This document shows positions 53,721-62,255 of a stretch of DNA of 64,000 bases, in pieces. A program made the position numbers and the translations under genes. Position 1 is the first letter of the stretch. Each line of letters opens with the position of its first letter. The notes beneath the pieces are model-generated. The model ran no database searches and was not told the origin of the DNA. It saw only the letters and a program-made list of their open reading frames with translations. Source of the stretch: Spirosoma taeanense (lineage in GTDB: Bacteria; Bacteroidota; Bacteroidia; Cytophagales; Spirosomataceae); NCBI RefSeq assembly GCF_013127955.1, contig NZ_CP053435.1, positions 5,617,001 to 5,681,000 on the forward strand, read 5' to 3'.

Positions 53721-54527
53721 ATGAGTACAGAGGAATTATTTGGGTATGCGTCAGCCATTGTAGTTGGTTTGGTAATTGGGCTGGCCGGTGGGGGAGGTTC
53801 CATTCTGACGGTTCCCATTTTTGTTTATGTATTCGGCATTCCTACGGTGTTGGCGACAACGTATTCTTTGTTTGTCGTTGGCGTAACCTCACTAGTCGGT
53901 TCTATCAATCATCTATATCGTAAACGCGTTGATTTACGCGTCACGCTGGCATTTGCGCTCCCGTCGTTTATATCAGTATATCTGAGTCGGCGGTTTCTGG
54001 TTCCTGCGCTACCCGATCCTCTGTTCCAGTTTGAGCAGTTTGTGCTGCCGAAAAGCAACGCCATTCTTTACTTCTTTGCCATTGTTATGATTCTGGCTGC
54101 CCGTGCTATGATTCGCAGCGATGAGCCGGAGCGGGGCGAAGCAGCTGATGGACAACCGCGCTACGGTACCCTTGCTCTGGATGGGCTTGCTGTTGGCTTA
54201 CTGACGGGGACAATTGGAGCGGGAGGAGGCTTTTTGATTGTGCCAATGCTAGTTCTACTGGCTGGCCTGCCCATTCATCGGGCTGTGGCTACATCAGTAC
54301 TCATTATTGCTGCTAACTCGTTCGTCGGGTTTCTTGGGGATGTTCAACACACTACCTTGAACTGGAGATTTATCCTGCCGTTTACAGGCTTATCGATTGT
54401 GGGCATATTCCTGGGTATCTATCTGGCCCGGTTTGTGGCTCCCGACCGGCTGAAACAGGGATTTGGCTGGTTTGTGTTAGTGGTTGCATCCTATATGATT
54501 ATAAGAGAGCTATCCCAGGCGCTCTGA
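53721..54527 (+). CDS. TauE/SafE family anion exporter
   Basis: A 268-residue membrane protein with about eight helices, starting at the ATG at 53721 ([12 protein letters not shown]). The family marks are two glycine-rich repeats, [23 protein letters not shown] in the N-terminal half and [27 protein letters not shown] in the C-terminal half, each followed by A-T-S-L-related segments ([26 protein letters not shown]). Members export sulfite, sulfoacetate and related anions; the actual substrate is unknown. It lies downstream of the APC permease terminator and is an independent unit. Confidence 0.9.
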   Translation: MSTEELFGYASAIVVGLVIGLAGGGGSILTVPIFVYVFGIPTVLATTYSLFVVGVTSLVGSINHLYRKRVDLRVTLAFALPSFISVYLSRRFLVPALPDPLFQFEQFVLPKSNAILYFFAIVMILAARAMIRSDEPERGEAADGQPRYGTLALDGLAVGLLTGTIGAGGGFLIVPMLVLLAGLPIHRAVATSVLIIAANSFVGFLGDVQHTTLNWRFILPFTGLSIVGIFLGIYLARFVAPDRLKQGFGWFVLVVASYMIIRELSQAL

Positions 54528-54562
54528 GCAGTTTGTTAGAGAACTCGCCTACATAAGAAAAT

Positions 54563-54922
54563 TTAATGAACCGGGTTTTCATCTACGCCTAATTTGGGTA
54601 AAGCCGGGTTGAGTACCCGTGGCACAACCTTGATTCGGAATACCCGGGCACCTGCCACTTCAAAATCGCAGCTATAAAAATCCCGTAATTTAACCCCCCG
54701 GTAAACGGCGGTATAATTCACTTTCGGCGGCCAGTTGTTAAGTGCCAGTTCAGCGGTAATCGCATCTACGGCTTTACGTAGATTTGAAAAAAAGATAATT
54801 GTCGGTTCCCGCTGACGAAGTGCGTTCAGTGAACCCACATGCTGGATGGAAACCTCATAGATAACTCGCCCTGTCAGGCGTATTCGGGCTGATTTTTGCG
54901 CTGTTTTAGGTAATTCTTTCAT
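54563..54922 (-). CDS. Small protein of unknown function
   Basis: A 119-residue protein from the ATG at 54922; no family was recognised. It is basic in the first 20 residues (MKELPKTAQKSARIRLTGR) and then alternates hydrophobic strands and helices (VIYEVSIQHVGSLNAL, IIFFSNLRKAVDAITAELAL, YRGVKLRDFYSCDFEVA, VFRIKVVPRVL), suggesting a compact alpha/beta fold with no membrane part or signal. It stands between the TauE family gene (convergent) and pdhB. The upstream region includes TATTATTG, a one-mismatch -7 element. Real coding is likely from length and composition but not proven. Confidence 0.6.
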   Translation of the reverse strand: MKELPKTAQKSARIRLTGRVIYEVSIQHVGSLNALRQREPTIIFFSNLRKAVDAITAELALNNWPPKVNYTAVYRGVKLRDFYSCDFEVAGARVFRIKVVPRVLNPALPKLGVDENPVH

Positions 54923-55015
54923 AGATAACAATAATAAGGAAAACTATTCATCTATTTTTCAAGCCCTAAACTAAATAGTCGGCTAAGGCGTTTTAATATC
55001 AGTTGTGTCAATGAC

Positions 55016-55047
55016 AGCCCGCCCGTATCCCGGCCGGGCTTTTTTTG
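55016..55047 (+). terminator. Plus-strand terminator with no obvious gene
   Basis: AGCCCG/CGGGCT (55016-55021 with 55035-55040) followed by seven T residues is an intrinsic terminator on the plus strand. Both flanking genes (54563-54922 and pdhB) read minus, so it ends a plus transcript that is not annotated, perhaps read-through from the TauE family gene. Confidence 0.6.
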
Positions 55048-55055
55048 TGGCCATA

Positions 55056-55088
55056 AAAAAGCACCAACGTATTAGGTTGGTGCTTTTT
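55056..55088 (-). terminator. pdhB terminator
   Basis: AAAAAGCACCAAC (55056-55068) pairs with GTTGGTGCTTTTT (55076-55088), a 13-bp stem with A and T tracts that works in both directions; on the minus strand it follows pdhB by 17 bp. Confidence 0.88.
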
Positions 55089-55105
55089 GCCAAGATGAAA
55101 AACGA

Positions 55106-56086
55106 TTACTTTTTATACATTACCGTTTCAACAGCTTGTAGCGTACGCTTGACATTCGGCAGGATGGCTTCAATAAGGGTAGGGGCGTAAGGCAACGGCA
55201 GATCCATGCTGTTTACCCGGACAACCGGCGCATCCAGGTAATCGAAGGCGTTCCGTTGAATGTTGTAGGTAAGCTCTGAGGAAATAGCCGCCAATGGCCA
55301 GGCTTCTTCAACAACTACGCAGCGATTGGTCTTTTTCACTGAGTTGATTACGGTTGGATAATCAATCGGACGAACCGAACGCAGGTCAATGACTTCAGCC
55401 GAAACGCCGTTTTTAGCCAGTTCGTCAGCCGCGGCCAGGGCTACTTTCATGATCTTACCAAAGGATACGATTGTTACATCGTTACCTTCCCGCACGACTT
55501 TAGCCTGTCCAATCGGAATGAGGTATTCTTCTTCCGGAACCTGGCCTTTATCGCCATACATCAACTCCGATTCCATGAAAATAACCGGGTCGTTGTCGCG
55601 GATACAGGTTTTCAGCAGGCCCTTGGCGTCATAAGGATTTGACGGCACAACGACCTTCAGTCCCGACGTATTGGCAAACCAGTTTTCAAAGTTCTGCGAG
55701 TGTTGGCTCGACAGCATCCCGGCGTTACCCGTTGGACCGCGAAATACAATGGGACATGAGTATTGCCCACCGGACATGGACATCACTTTAGCCGCCGAGT
55801 TGATAACCTGGTCAATCGCCACGAGCGAAAAGTTGAAGGTCATGAACTCGATAATTGGCCGCAGACCGTTCATAGCCGATCCTACACCAATGCCCGCAAA
55901 ACCCAGCTCGGCAATAGGCGTATCAATCACGCGCTCTGGGCCAAATTCGTCCAGCATACCCTGACTGACTTTGTAGGCTCCGTTGTATTCGGCGACTTCT
56001 TCGCCCATCAGATAAACCAGCGGGTCCCGGCGCATTTCTTCCGACATGGCCTCCCGTAGGGCTTCGCGGAACTGTATCTCTCTCAT
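55106..56086 (-). CDS. pdhB: Pyruvate dehydrogenase E1 component beta subunit
   Basis: The 326-residue beta half of the thiamine-dependent E1 enzyme that decarboxylates pyruvate and loads acetyl groups on E2. The homology starts at the Met at 56086 (MREIQFREALREAMSEEMRRDPLVYLMGEEVAEYNGAYKVSQGM); 26 more codons upstream have no match. Segments GFAGIGVGSAMNGLRPIIEFM, GPTGNAGMLSSQHSQ and VSFGKIMKVALAAAD, with EVIDLRSVRPIDYPTV, match the E1-beta family throughout. The alpha subunit is not next to it. Branched-chain E1-beta is a possible alternative. It has a strong promoter upstream and a terminator downstream, so it is transcribed alone. Confidence 0.92.
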   Translation of the reverse strand: MREIQFREALREAMSEEMRRDPLVYLMGEEVAEYNGAYKVSQGMLDEFGPERVIDTPIAELGFAGIGVGSAMNGLRPIIEFMTFNFSLVAIDQVINSAAKVMSMSGGQYSCPIVFRGPTGNAGMLSSQHSQNFENWFANTSGLKVVVPSNPYDAKGLLKTCIRDNDPVIFMESELMYGDKGQVPEEEYLIPIGQAKVVREGNDVTIVSFGKIMKVALAAADELAKNGVSAEVIDLRSVRPIDYPTVINSVKKTNRCVVVEEAWPLAAISSELTYNIQRNAFDYLDAPVVRVNSMDLPLPYAPTLIEAILPNVKRTLQAVETVMYKK

Positions 56087-56161
56087 GCTGAGTGCGTTAG
56101 TTTCGTTTTGTTTCCGATATGGCAGACCTGACTTATGGCCGCCTGAACCGGAAAAATCGGT

Positions 56162-56192
56162 CAAAATTAGGTAAAACAGACTGATTCATCAA
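56162..56192 (-). promoter_or_regulatory. pdhB promoter
   Basis: On the minus strand TTG (56192-56190) is followed after 20 bp by TAATTTTG (56169-56162), a complete Bacteroidota promoter. It implies a 5' untranslated region of about 70 nt before pdhB. Confidence 0.75.
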
Positions 56193-56348
56193 ATGCCTTT
56201 CTGAAAGCTAAGACAGAGCAGAGCCGCTCAGGAAATAACTTCATAAAATGCGGTTTAGTTACGCAACTCGCGCCAGTATTCCTGCATCTACATATCATAC
56301 GTAAGCGCGTTGGCTATGAGAGCAGAAATATTGCCATCTGCCATTTAG

Positions 56349-57122
56349 GAGGTTAGCTATACGCAACGAATTTCGCGTCCATTAATCTGGTATTTGAACC
56401 CCTACCGAAACTTCAGTGATCCTAAGAACGTCCAGACGGATAATCCGTATCTAAATCCTGAGCTGACCCATGCTACCGAATTGTCGTATAGTACGATTAG
56501 TAAAGATGGGGCGTCGCTCAACGCGGCCCTGTTCTGACGGCAAACCAACAACGCTATCGAGTGGCTGGCAACGGTCGATCAGCAGGGCATTTCGGTGGCT
56601 GCCCCGCAGAACATTGGATGTAACGCCAGTTACGGCGCTAATCTTAACGGTACCGTTCAGCCGAGCAAAAGCCTGAATATTTCGCTCGGCACGGACATGA
56701 CCTACGTAAATCTGTACAGCCCCAGCCTAAACCAGCGAAATTCGGGATGGGTATGGAGTACAAACACGAATATAACCTACAAGCTGCCGAAGGACGTAAC
56801 CCTACAGGGGAATGGCTACGTGGGCTCAGGGTGGATATCGCTGCAAAGCCAAAACTCCGGCTGGTACTATTACGCCCTGTCGGCTAAGCGCGAGTTCTGG
56901 GCTAAAAACGGCAGCCTGACCCTGGCGGTTAATAACCCATTTAACCGCGCCATTCGGATTACTAGCGATCAGTCCGCTCCCTCGTTTACGGCGCAGAACA
57001 CGTCGTTTTTCGTCAACCCATCAGTCCGGCTGACGTTCAGCTACAAATTTGGGCAGATGAGCACGGGCGGTAAGCAAAGCAAAAAAATCAGCAACGACGA
57101 TTCAAAAGGCGGAGGCCGATAG
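56349..57122 (+). pseudogene. Remnant of a TonB-receptor-like outer-membrane barrel protein
   Basis: The frame translates as the C-terminal 257 residues of an outer-membrane beta-barrel protein (OMP_b-brl_3 type): SYTQRISRPLIWYLNPYRNF, NVQTDNPYLNPELTHATELSYS, NSGWVWSTNTNITYKL, LTLAVNNPFNRAIRIT. The N-terminal two thirds (signal, regulatory domain, plug) are missing: translation upstream of 56349 runs into a TAG and loses homology. A TGA at 56535-56537 interrupts the frame where the family has Trp. The later part (56595-57122) is open and could be translated only as a fragment. It was cut off on the 5' side and then acquired a nonsense change. It lies in the pdhB-nucleoside hydrolase interval. 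Confidence 0.85.
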
Positions 57123-57125
57123 AGC

Positions 57126-58076
57126 TTATTGCTTTCCAGATCCCTGCTTCAATGCTTCAATGACCAGTTCTTCGTAGCCGGGTAAGGTTTTATAGGCGTA
57201 GGTTGCCCGCCAGTTTGTGTCTTTATATTCGTAAGAGACCTCCAGATACGGTTTATCGCCACTGGCGTCGGCGTCATTGGTCCGGGTATTAATCTTAACC
57301 GGAATGTCGTGATGATATTTGAAATACTCCGGGTAAATCAGGAAACCCAGCGGGGTCGTGTCCCACGGAACGAAGCCATCTACGCCAAAAAGTGTTTCAT
57401 TGAACTGTTGCCAGGCCCGTACTTGCTCATAAACCCATTTATCTGACTCGTTGGTATTATTGAGAAAGTCAATATCGGTTTTCCCCAGAAACATATAGAC
57501 ACTGCATTCATAGCCTGATAAAACAACCTTCACACCCGCATCGAAGAGAATCCGAAAGGACTTAGGGTCCATTTCAAAATTGTAATCGCCAACGGTTTGC
57601 TGCTCCAGACCCGGCTTAAACGGTAGGCCCTCGGTACGGCCGGCGCAAACCACCACTTCCTCAATCTGCAGAATTAGTTCAGGGTGATTTTTGACAACAG
57701 TCGCTACGTTTGTAACAGGGCCAATGGCCAGTATCGGTAGTTTCTCCTGACGTAAGGCTTCGGCCATCGCCCGCGTTGCGTCGTTTTCCGTGCCTACGTC
57801 CCTGGCCGTGTCGGAACCGCGATACACCGGAATCGTACGGCCTGTTTTGTTGTACCAGTCTAGAATTTTGTGCGTTACTGCATAACTGTAATCCGCGTAC
57901 GTAATGGTGCTTATGCCCACAAGTTCAATTTTATCCGGGTGCTCAAGTGCCATAATAAGCGCAATAGCGTCGTCTACTTCGCGGGGCGTTTGGTCTTTCA
58001 TCCCGATCATAATATCCGTATCGAGCCAGACCCGGCGGGGTTTAGAAGGCATTTGGTTAGAGTTGGGAGCATTCAT
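57126..58076 (-). CDS. Nucleoside hydrolase family protein
   Basis: A 316-residue enzyme related to inosine-uridine nucleoside hydrolases, which split nucleosides into ribose and base. VWLDTDIMIG has the DTD, and after an extra stretch the acidic pair appears in EVDDAIALIMAL; together these form the calcium site. VDGFVPWDTTPLGFLIYPE contains the fourth Asp. In classical enzymes DTDPGIDDA is compact, so the 10-residue spacer marks a subgroup whose substrate may differ. The central segment NFEMDPKSFRILFDAGVKVVLSGYECS agrees with the family (NxxxDP). No signal peptide. It lies 47 bp from the kinase gene upstream. Confidence 0.85.
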   Translation of the reverse strand: MNAPNSNQMPSKPRRVWLDTDIMIGMKDQTPREVDDAIALIMALEHPDKIELVGISTITYADYSYAVTHKILDWYNKTGRTIPVYRGSDTARDVGTENDATRAMAEALRQEKLPILAIGPVTNVATVVKNHPELILQIEEVVVCAGRTEGLPFKPGLEQQTVGDYNFEMDPKSFRILFDAGVKVVLSGYECSVYMFLGKTDIDFLNNTNESDKWVYEQVRAWQQFNETLFGVDGFVPWDTTPLGFLIYPEYFKYHHDIPVKINTRTNDADASGDKPYLEVSYEYKDTNWRATYAYKTLPGYEELVIEALKQGSGKQ

Positions 58077-58123
58077 GAGAACAGAGTAAACTGATAAAGA
58101 AGGCGTGGTCGTGCACCTGTATA

Positions 58124-59107
58124 TTAATGCAGTAAGGAGTGAGCCTCGTCGAGCAAATCCCGTTTTTTGTCGAGCGAGAGGCTGAGTGGCAGTTGCGCCA
58201 GACCAATCAGCCGGCGCATGATTTCAATGCCCGTAAAGCGTTGCCGCAAAATGTCGTCGAAGCCGGCAGGGCCTTTATAAGCGGTTAAAACGGCGTTGAG
58301 AATCGTGGGCGGCTGTTCCGCCATCATCAGGTGGGCCATCATTACGCCCAGATCGAACTCGGCCGGTCCATAAAAGCAAAATTCAGGATCAATAACCTTT
58401 GTGCCTGTTGACGTTTGCAGCCAGCTGCCGGGATAATAATCGCCATGCAGAAGTGTTCGACCGTCAGACAAGTACAATTCGCCGAGTTTCCGGGCGGTTC
58501 GTTTCAGCTCCGCATCTCCTTTATAAGGGGCCGCTAACGTTTGTAAACCCGGTTGAACAGTATTCAGGTCGAAGCCATTGTCGAGTAAAAATGGGTAATG
58601 AAAAATATGTTCGTGGTTCAGGGTCCGCATTTCACGGTTGGCAAAATCCGGATTAGGTCCGTCCGATAGAAACTGAGCATGCAGATCCGTAAGATAATCG
58701 GCCAGTAGCCTGGCGTCGTCTTCGCTGAGCATCCGGCAGGGTTGATACAAAAAAGTATAATCACTGGCGTCCCCCAGATCCTGCAGAATCAGAACATTAT
58801 GCTCCTCGTCCATACCGAACAGCAACGGCATCCGTTCGGCCAGCATCGGGACATTCCGCATTTTTCGGTAGAATTTGCCTTCCGTAACAGCCCGGTTAGC
58901 AGGCGCCGGAATGGAAGGGTATTTTTCGACGTATTCCCGCGACTGTTTTACGATCAACGTGCGGGTGGCTGTCCGAATGCGGAGTGTATAATTCATATTA
59001 CCCTCGCCGGGTTTTTCGATATCCGTAATAGTTTCGTTGGTGTCGAGCCAGCCACGTCGGCGAAGGTAGTCCTGCAAAGCGCCAGGTTGTTGAGCGTCTA
59101 GTAGCAT
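58124..59107 (-). CDS. APH/MtnK-like small-molecule kinase
   Basis: A 327-residue kinase of the aminoglycoside phosphotransferase/choline kinase superfamily, closest in motif order to 5-methylthioribose kinase MtnK. Lys54 in LIVKQSREYVEKYPSIPAPANRAVTEGKFY is the ATP-binding Lys, ILQDLG is the hinge, the catalytic loop is LLHGDYYPGSWL (Asp223), and VIDPEFCFYGPAEFDLGVMMAHL (Asp240) is the metal-binding DFG-equivalent, with a very MtnK-like sequence. The gene precedes a nucleoside hydrolase gene (same strand, 47 bp), so it might phosphorylate the sugar that enzyme frees. MtnA or other methionine-salvage genes are not in the window, so the exact substrate stays open. Confidence 0.8.
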   Translation of the reverse strand: MLLDAQQPGALQDYLRRRGWLDTNETITDIEKPGEGNMNYTLRIRTATRTLIVKQSREYVEKYPSIPAPANRAVTEGKFYRKMRNVPMLAERMPLLFGMDEEHNVLILQDLGDASDYTFLYQPCRMLSEDDARLLADYLTDLHAQFLSDGPNPDFANREMRTLNHEHIFHYPFLLDNGFDLNTVQPGLQTLAAPYKGDAELKRTARKLGELYLSDGRTLLHGDYYPGSWLQTSTGTKVIDPEFCFYGPAEFDLGVMMAHLMMAEQPPTILNAVLTAYKGPAGFDDILRQRFTGIEIMRRLIGLAQLPLSLSLDKKRDLLDEAHSLLH

Positions 59108-59193
59108 GAATAATGGAGAATTTACAAATCCAATATACGTGCAATTGCCGCATACGGGTTTCTTTACATCGAAACCGTAAATACCTGGCTTTG

Positions 59194-61497
59194 TTAACGC
59201 ACCACGGCCAGTTTCCCGGCCAGACCTGTCGTGCCGTCAGCCGCTACGACAACGACCAGATAGATGCCCGTCTGAGCCGAACGTCCGCGGTAGTCCTGCA
59301 GATTCCAGGTGGCCGTGCCGCCCTGCGACCGGGTTTCGTAGACCAGTTGGCCACCCGCGTCCAGAATTTTCACGGTTGCATTCCCGGTCAGGCCATTAAT
59401 GCCGACGACGCCCGAAAAATCTGGCCGTACGGGGTTTGGGAAGATCGTCAGGCCGCTAAGTGACAAAGCGGGTTCGGTGGCCGGACCACGGTATGAAACC
59501 AGACCATTAGGCGTCTGTATAAAGACCTCCCCGCTGACTGGCTCAATGGCAAGCGCCTGAATCAGATTATTGGGTAACGGACTGTTGTCGACCGTAAACG
59601 TATTCAGCAATTGAGAGCCGTCCGGGGCCACGTAATAGAGGGCGTTCTGGGTACCAATCCACTTCCGGTTACCACCATCCACGGCCAGGCTGGTAATCAA
59701 CTCATTCGCCAGCAAACGACGCCGGTTGATCAGGGGCGGCTGAGCGTCAATGGATGCATCGAATGCGCCGGCCGGGTAGTCGAATACCGTTGGACCCAGG
59801 TCTGTGCCGACCCAGATTGCGCCCGTGCGGTCTTTCACCATTGCCCGGACAGTATTGCTCAGCAACCCACCCTGTCCGCGTTCGGTCGATAGAAAACGGC
59901 TGCGGTTGGTTTGTGGATCAAAAACCAGCAGGCCCCGGCCTAACTCAAGCCGGAGCCACAGAAAACCAGTATCGTCGGGCTCAATCTGCTGAATATTCGT
60001 CTGACTGACGGCTGGAAACGACTGGAACGTGCCGTCAGGGCGCCGGACGTGCAGATTCGCCTGCCGGGTGTTGTCGCTCGTGGTAATCCACAGGTTACCA
60101 TTGAAATCCGCTGCCAGATTGCTGATGAACGGGCTGATTGTGGCCGGAAGTGTAACGGCGACGGGGGATTGGCCATTTGCCTGACGCCACAGGCCACCGC
60201 TCCTGCTTCCCAGATAAAGGGTCTGCTCAGCAGATAAATAAGCGGCTGCGTTGAAGCCTCCGCCTGTCGTTACGATGCTCGTCCAGCGATTATCAGGCAC
60301 CGATAGTAGTTCCGCTGACGGTTGGTTGGCAACCATCGACGTAACATCCATCGGGCCATTCGGCAGAGCAACAAGCGTCTGCGGGTACGTATACAGGCGT
60401 GCAAACTGATCGCGCGTAGGACCATCTGGTACAATTCGCTCGAAAGTACCCGCATTTCCCACCAGCAAACCCGATTGCGCATCTGCAACCCACACGCGAT
60501 TTCCATCGGCTTCTACCTCGCGTGGATCGGTCAGCAGCGAGCCGGTAAATGTTCCCGAACCGGGCAATGTAATGGCTTTCTCCGTTGCCACGACTACATT
60601 GTTGCCCGACCGAAACAGTTGTACAATCTGGTTATTTAAGGGCTGAGTTAAAACCCAGTTGTTATTCTGGCGTTCGAATATACCTTGTCCAGGCGCTGAC
60701 GCCAGCAACCGATTCTGCACAACAAGAAGGCTGGTAAGGAAGGCCCCAGGTGCCGTATTTGTTGCGCCGGGTAACGTAATTGATCGCCAGTTGGCCGGAT
60801 CAGCGATGTTAATGTTTGCTAGCAGCCGTATTGCCTGCAAATTGTTTCTGTATCCACCAATTGTAGTAGGGAAGGTCAGGGCATAAAGGCTGTCGGTTGT
60901 GGCGGCCGTCTGGAATATCGGCAGGGGCGAGCCATTGTCAGTTCGTCGGCTGAAGAATGTATCCCGAATTTCGTCTTTGAGAACATCCAGCACAACCAGT
61001 CCGAAATCGGTGCTCAGATAAACGTTATTGCCAATCCGGTTCAGGTGATTAACAGTTCGGGAGACTGAGGCTGGCAGGTTGGTAGCTGTAACGATGGTGC
61101 TGAGGTTTTTAACGCCATCGGGCTGACCGTTAGCCGTAAGGGTCAGAAAGTCCAGATTACCATTCCTGTACGCCAGCAGCAGCCGATTCTGATCCGTCAG
61201 GTATAGCAACCGACTAATACCTACATCGCTCAGGCCGTCGTCTTTCGAAAGCTTAACCGTTTCATTGGTGCTTTTATCGACGTAAAAGAAGCCATTCTGC
61301 GTGGCGGCATAAACGTTGTTTCCGGCAACCGCTACCGACTGACCCGACCGGTAGCTAACGTGCGAACGCCAGGTGTTAATCTGGCCGTAAGCCCTGGGCA
61401 GCAGGCCGTAAGCAATAAACAGAAAACAGGCAGTAATGAGTTGGGCAATCGATCGCCAACTGTCCGCCGTATGCTGTTTACTGCTGTTCATCTTCAT
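59194..61497 (-). CDS. porZ: PorZ-like type IX secretion system protein (two beta-propellers, C-terminal sorting domain)
   Basis: A 767-residue exported protein if started at the Met at 61497 (signal [20 protein letters not shown] through [16 protein letters not shown]). The N-terminal part ([57 protein letters not shown]) is diagnostic of PorZ, a component of the attachment complex that modifies and anchors T9SS cargo at the outer membrane. Repeats with the pattern GLLVGNAG and GxxWVGT continue through two propellers to about residue 680. The end ([19 protein letters not shown]... GKLAVVR) is a T9SS C-terminal domain. The frame is open 49 codons further but that overlaps tdk. It overlaps tdk by up to 20 bp. 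Confidence 0.85.
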   Translation of the reverse strand: MKMNSSKQHTADSWRSIAQLITACFLFIAYGLLPRAYGQINTWRSHVSYRSGQSVAVAGNNVYAATQNGFFYVDKSTNETVKLSKDDGLSDVGISRLLYLTDQNRLLLAYRNGNLDFLTLTANGQPDGVKNLSTIVTATNLPASVSRTVNHLNRIGNNVYLSTDFGLVVLDVLKDEIRDTFFSRRTDNGSPLPIFQTAATTDSLYALTFPTTIGGYRNNLQAIRLLANINIADPANWRSITLPGATNTAPGAFLTSLLVVQNRLLASAPGQGIFERQNNNWVLTQPLNNQIVQLFRSGNNVVVATEKAITLPGSGTFTGSLLTDPREVEADGNRVWVADAQSGLLVGNAGTFERIVPDGPTRDQFARLYTYPQTLVALPNGPMDVTSMVANQPSAELLSVPDNRWTSIVTTGGGFNAAAYLSAEQTLYLGSRSGGLWRQANGQSPVAVTLPATISPFISNLAADFNGNLWITTSDNTRQANLHVRRPDGTFQSFPAVSQTNIQQIEPDDTGFLWLRLELGRGLLVFDPQTNRSRFLSTERGQGGLLSNTVRAMVKDRTGAIWVGTDLGPTVFDYPAGAFDASIDAQPPLINRRRLLANELITSLAVDGGNRKWIGTQNALYYVAPDGSQLLNTFTVDNSPLPNNLIQALAIEPVSGEVFIQTPNGLVSYRGPATEPALSLSGLTIFPNPVRPDFSGVVGINGLTGNATVKILDAGGQLVYETRSQGGTATWNLQDYRGRSAQTGIYLVVVVAADGTTGLAGKLAVVR

Positions 61498-62101
61498 AAA
61501 CCCATTCTTTGCGGCCGGCTTCGTCACCGAGGTTAAAGCAACGTCGGCAGCGGGCTTCGTAGCTATCGGTTTCGCCCAGGAGAACCCGTTCCTGCGACGG
61601 GACCAGTCGGTAGGAATATTGAGCAATATCGCCACAGATAACACAGATGGCGTGAACTTTCGTTACATATTCAGCGATGGCTGTCAACTGCGGCATACAG
61701 CCGAAAGGCTGACCGGCAAAGTCCATATCCAGACCGGCAATGATGACCCGCTGCCCCTGATTGGCCAGCGTTGTGCAGACATCTATGATTTCTTTGTCGA
61801 AAAACTGCGCTTCATCAATACCAACTACGTCGCAGTCGCCGGCAAATGAAAGAATCTGGCCCGCTGTTTGCACAGGAATCGACTGGATAGTTAACGCGTT
61901 ATGCGAAACGATATTTTCTTCGTGGTAGCGAGTGTCGAGTGCCGGTTTGAAAATGCGGACGTTAAGCTTGGCGATCCGGGCGCGGGTCAGGCGTCGGATA
62001 AGCTCTTCGGTTTTGCCGGAGAACATCGAGCCGCAGATTACCTCAATCCAGCCAGTGCGGAGGTGGGGCGGTTCGCGCCGTCGGGTGGGTTCAATAAACA
62101 T
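61478..62101 (-). CDS. tdk: Thymidine kinase
   Basis: Phosphorylates thymidine in the salvage of deoxynucleosides. The 207-residue protein is a type II thymidine kinase: Walker [15 protein letters not shown] (about 24-37), the Asp-Glu pair in [11 protein letters not shown], the lasso segment [12 protein letters not shown], and zinc-binding cysteines in CVICGD and CRRC. Length is normal. Its last 20 bp overlap the preferred porZ start, so the two genes are probably translated from the same message. This is the standard tdk gene and no second copy is seen. Confidence 0.95.
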   Translation of the reverse strand: MFIEPTRRREPPHLRTGWIEVICGSMFSGKTEELIRRLTRARIAKLNVRIFKPALDTRYHEENIVSHNALTIQSIPVQTAGQILSFAGDCDVVGIDEAQFFDKEIIDVCTTLANQGQRVIIAGLDMDFAGQPFGCMPQLTAIAEYVTKVHAICVICGDIAQYSYRLVPSQERVLLGETDSYEARCRRCFNLGDEAGRKEWVYEDEQQ

Positions 62102-62255
62102 CAGGTGTCGGTCTTCAGAAGCCGGTTAAACAAGATTACCAGCCGCCCGGTTGTTGGCTTGATTCCCGATTCAGGCCGCTTTTTTAATTTTACTTACGCC
62201 CCCAAAGCGGTTTGTTGCCGAAAACGATATATTTACAAAACAAAGGCTTTTCCCG

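Noticed and set aside
56595..57122. The 175-codon frame as an intact small gene
   Set aside because: Homology continues upstream in the same frame across a stop codon, so it is the tail of a broken larger gene.
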